DNA of 64,000 bases from Streptomyces sp. NBC_01267 (lineage in GTDB: Bacteria > Actinomycetota > Actinomycetes > Streptomycetales > Streptomycetaceae): contig NZ_CP108455.1 of the NCBI RefSeq assembly GCF_036241575.1, forward strand, positions 5,935,001 through 5,999,000. Direction: 5' to 3'. Positions 62,867 to 64,000 of the stretch are shown one piece after another. Both the position numbers and the translations under genes were made by a program. Below the pieces are notes generated by a model. It was not told the origin of the DNA, did no database searches, and worked only from the letters and a program-made list of their open reading frames with translations. Positions within the stretch are counted from its first letter, which is position 1. Each line of letters opens with the position of its first letter.

Positions 62867-64000
62867 CTACCGGCCGGCGAACCTGGTGCTCATGGCCTTG
62901 TAGAGCTGTTCCGCGCCCTGGCCGAGACGCGGCCCCGCGAGCCAGCCCGAAGTGACCGGTCCGATCGAGGTGTTGGAGACCAGCTCCGACTTCCCGTTCT
63001 TCCCGGTGATGAACCAGCCGCCGCCGGACGAGCCGCCGGTCATGGTGCATCCGATGCGCCACATCGTCGGTGTGCCGGGGCTGATGGACAGTCGTCCCGG
63101 CCGGTCGACGCACTTGTTCATCAGCTGCCCGTCGAACGGCGGAGCCGCCGGGTAGCCCCAGGCGCCCATCGCCGAGATGTCCTTGGCCTCCGGGGCGTTG
63201 AAGTCGACTGCCAGCGCATTGCCGACGGTCTCTTCGAGCGACTTGCCGCCGTTCTCCGGCTTCACGTGCAGAAGCGCGTAGTCGTACGGCGCCCCCCGGC
63301 CGCCGGTCGGGCCGCCGTCGTTGATCCACGCATTGGAGGTCATGGCCCAGTCGGCCCAGTAGGTGCCGTACGGGGCTATCTCCTGCTGTCGTGCGGTGCG
63401 CAGCTGGGCGACCGACCTGCCCTGGTCGTTGTACGACGGAACGAACATGATGTTCCGGTACCAGCCGCCCTTGCCGCCCGCGTGGACACAGTGACCGGCG
63501 GTCCACACGAGGTTGGACCTGCCCGGGTTCTTCGGGTCCTTGACGACGGTTCCCGAGCAGACCATGGAACCTTCGGGGGAGTCGAAGAAGACCTTGCCCA
63601 CGGGCGCCGCGTACCGGTGGTACGGGTGCTTCTCCTCCTGCGCTTTCACCGGCGCGGGTTCCGGGTCGGTGACGTTCTGGTCGCCGGAGATGTCGCGAGC
63701 GTCCATCGTCTTCTGCGGATCCTTGGCCTGCTTCATGCGGTCGGGCTTCCACAGGTCTTTGACCACAGGATTGACGAAGTCCTTGGCACTACGCAGCCAC
63801 TTGTCCTTGTCCCAGTTCTTCCACTCGCCGTTCTGCCATTTTTCCGGGTCGAGGCCGTGCTTCTTCAGGGTGTCGGCCAGATCTGCTGCGGTACCGGCCT
63901 TGGCACCGGCGGGCGCGGAAGCGACGGGTTTGTCGGCCGCCGAGCCGGATGCCTTGTCGTCGCCCCCGCCACAGGCGGTCGCCGTCAGCGCCAGGGCCGC
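62867..64000 (-). CDS. Secreted trypsin-like serine protease lipoprotein (5' end cut)
   Basis: The frame is open to the window edge, so the start lies beyond 64000. The visible part begins inside a lipoprotein signal with lipobox LTATAC near 63970, followed by a Gly/Asp/Ser linker, a Trp/Lys-rich segment (KHGLDPEKWQNGEWKNWDKD) and a chymotrypsin-fold protease: His in LVWTAGHCVHAGG, Asp in APYDYALLHV, and Ser in GGSSGGGWF. The product is probably anchored outside the membrane. Its substrate is unknown. Confidence 0.9.
   Translation of the reverse strand, partial: AALALTATACGGGDDKASGSAADKPVASAPAGAKAGTAADLADTLKKHGLDPEKWQNGEWKNWDKDKWLRSAKDFVNPVVKDLWKPDRMKQAKDPQKTMDARDISGDQNVTDPEPAPVKAQEEKHPYHRYAAPVGKVFFDSPEGSMVCSGTVVKDPKNPGRSNLVWTAGHCVHAGGKGGWYRNIMFVPSYNDQGRSVAQLRTARQQEIAPYGTYWADWAMTSNAWINDGGPTGGRGAPYDYALLHVKPENGGKSLEETVGNALAVDFNAPEAKDISAMGAWGYPAAPPFDGQLMNKCVDRPGRLSISPGTPTMWRIGCTMTGGSSGGGWFITGKNGKSELVSNTSIGPVTSGWLAGPRLGQGAEQLYKAMSTRFAGR

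Overview
This 64 kb window is chromosomal DNA from a Streptomyces or very close relative. The evidence is a GC-rich sequence with strong G/C third-position bias, an actinobacterial 23S rRNA, GTG starts, and a gene order that I recall as essentially the S. coelicolor SCO5747-SCO5797 core region (osaAB, ftsK, rimO-pgsA-cinA-clgR, dps, nei, lhr, recA-recX, gluABCD-gluRK, miaB, miaA, dapF, rshA, hflX). The synteny statement is from memory and was not searched.

Layout. 1-2930: the 3' part of an rRNA operon (23S partial, 5S, strong terminator). 2976-3850: a shrunken DegT-like aminotransferase lacking its PLP lysine, tRNA-Thr(GGT) and a bidirectional terminator. 3860-13190: a multidomain SpoIIE phosphatase divergent from the poly-HAMP hybrid kinase OsaA and its response regulator OsaB. 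13325-20883: ftsK, a RodZ-like membrane HTH protein, the overlapping rimO-pgsA-cinA set, clgR and dps. 21008-30720: a small membrane protein, an SDR, Nei glycosylase, Lhr helicase, an AraC regulator with an AzlCD exporter, and an alpha-toroid protein. 30800-34265: DUF3046, an AI-2E-type permease, recA and recX. 34457-37185: translationally coupled cysteine dioxygenase and rhodanese, preceded by an unannotated 15-residue Cys-rich leader peptide, then an FAD monooxygenase. 37448-44259: the glutamate ABC transporter gluABCD, its divergent two-component system gluRK and an orphan TAXI binding protein. 44436-49389: CBS-BON protein, miaB, an extradiol-dioxygenase-like protein, two small proteins and miaA.

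Between miaA and the next core gene lies the main accessory element: a 6.4 kb island bounded by a perfect 17-bp direct repeat (49381-49397 and 55745-55761) that overlaps the miaA stop codon. It carries a secreted S8 protease with a HAF-repeat C-terminus, a TrmB/LuxR-type regulator, and a frameshifted N-terminal remnant of a tyrosine integrase next to the right repeat. After the island the core order resumes: membrane protein, dapF, rshA, M1 peptidase, hflX, and a secreted trypsin-like lipoprotein cut off by the window end.

How it works together. The window mixes housekeeping functions (translation, tRNA and ribosome modification, DNA translocation and repair, lysine/peptidoglycan precursor synthesis) with stress and nutrient sensing (OsaAB, SpoIIE phosphatase, ClgR, Dps, RshA, GluRK). 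The least described signals are the leader peptide before cysteine dioxygenase, the island in the miaA 3' end, the catalytically gutted aminotransferase, and several families of short tandem repeats at gene ends.
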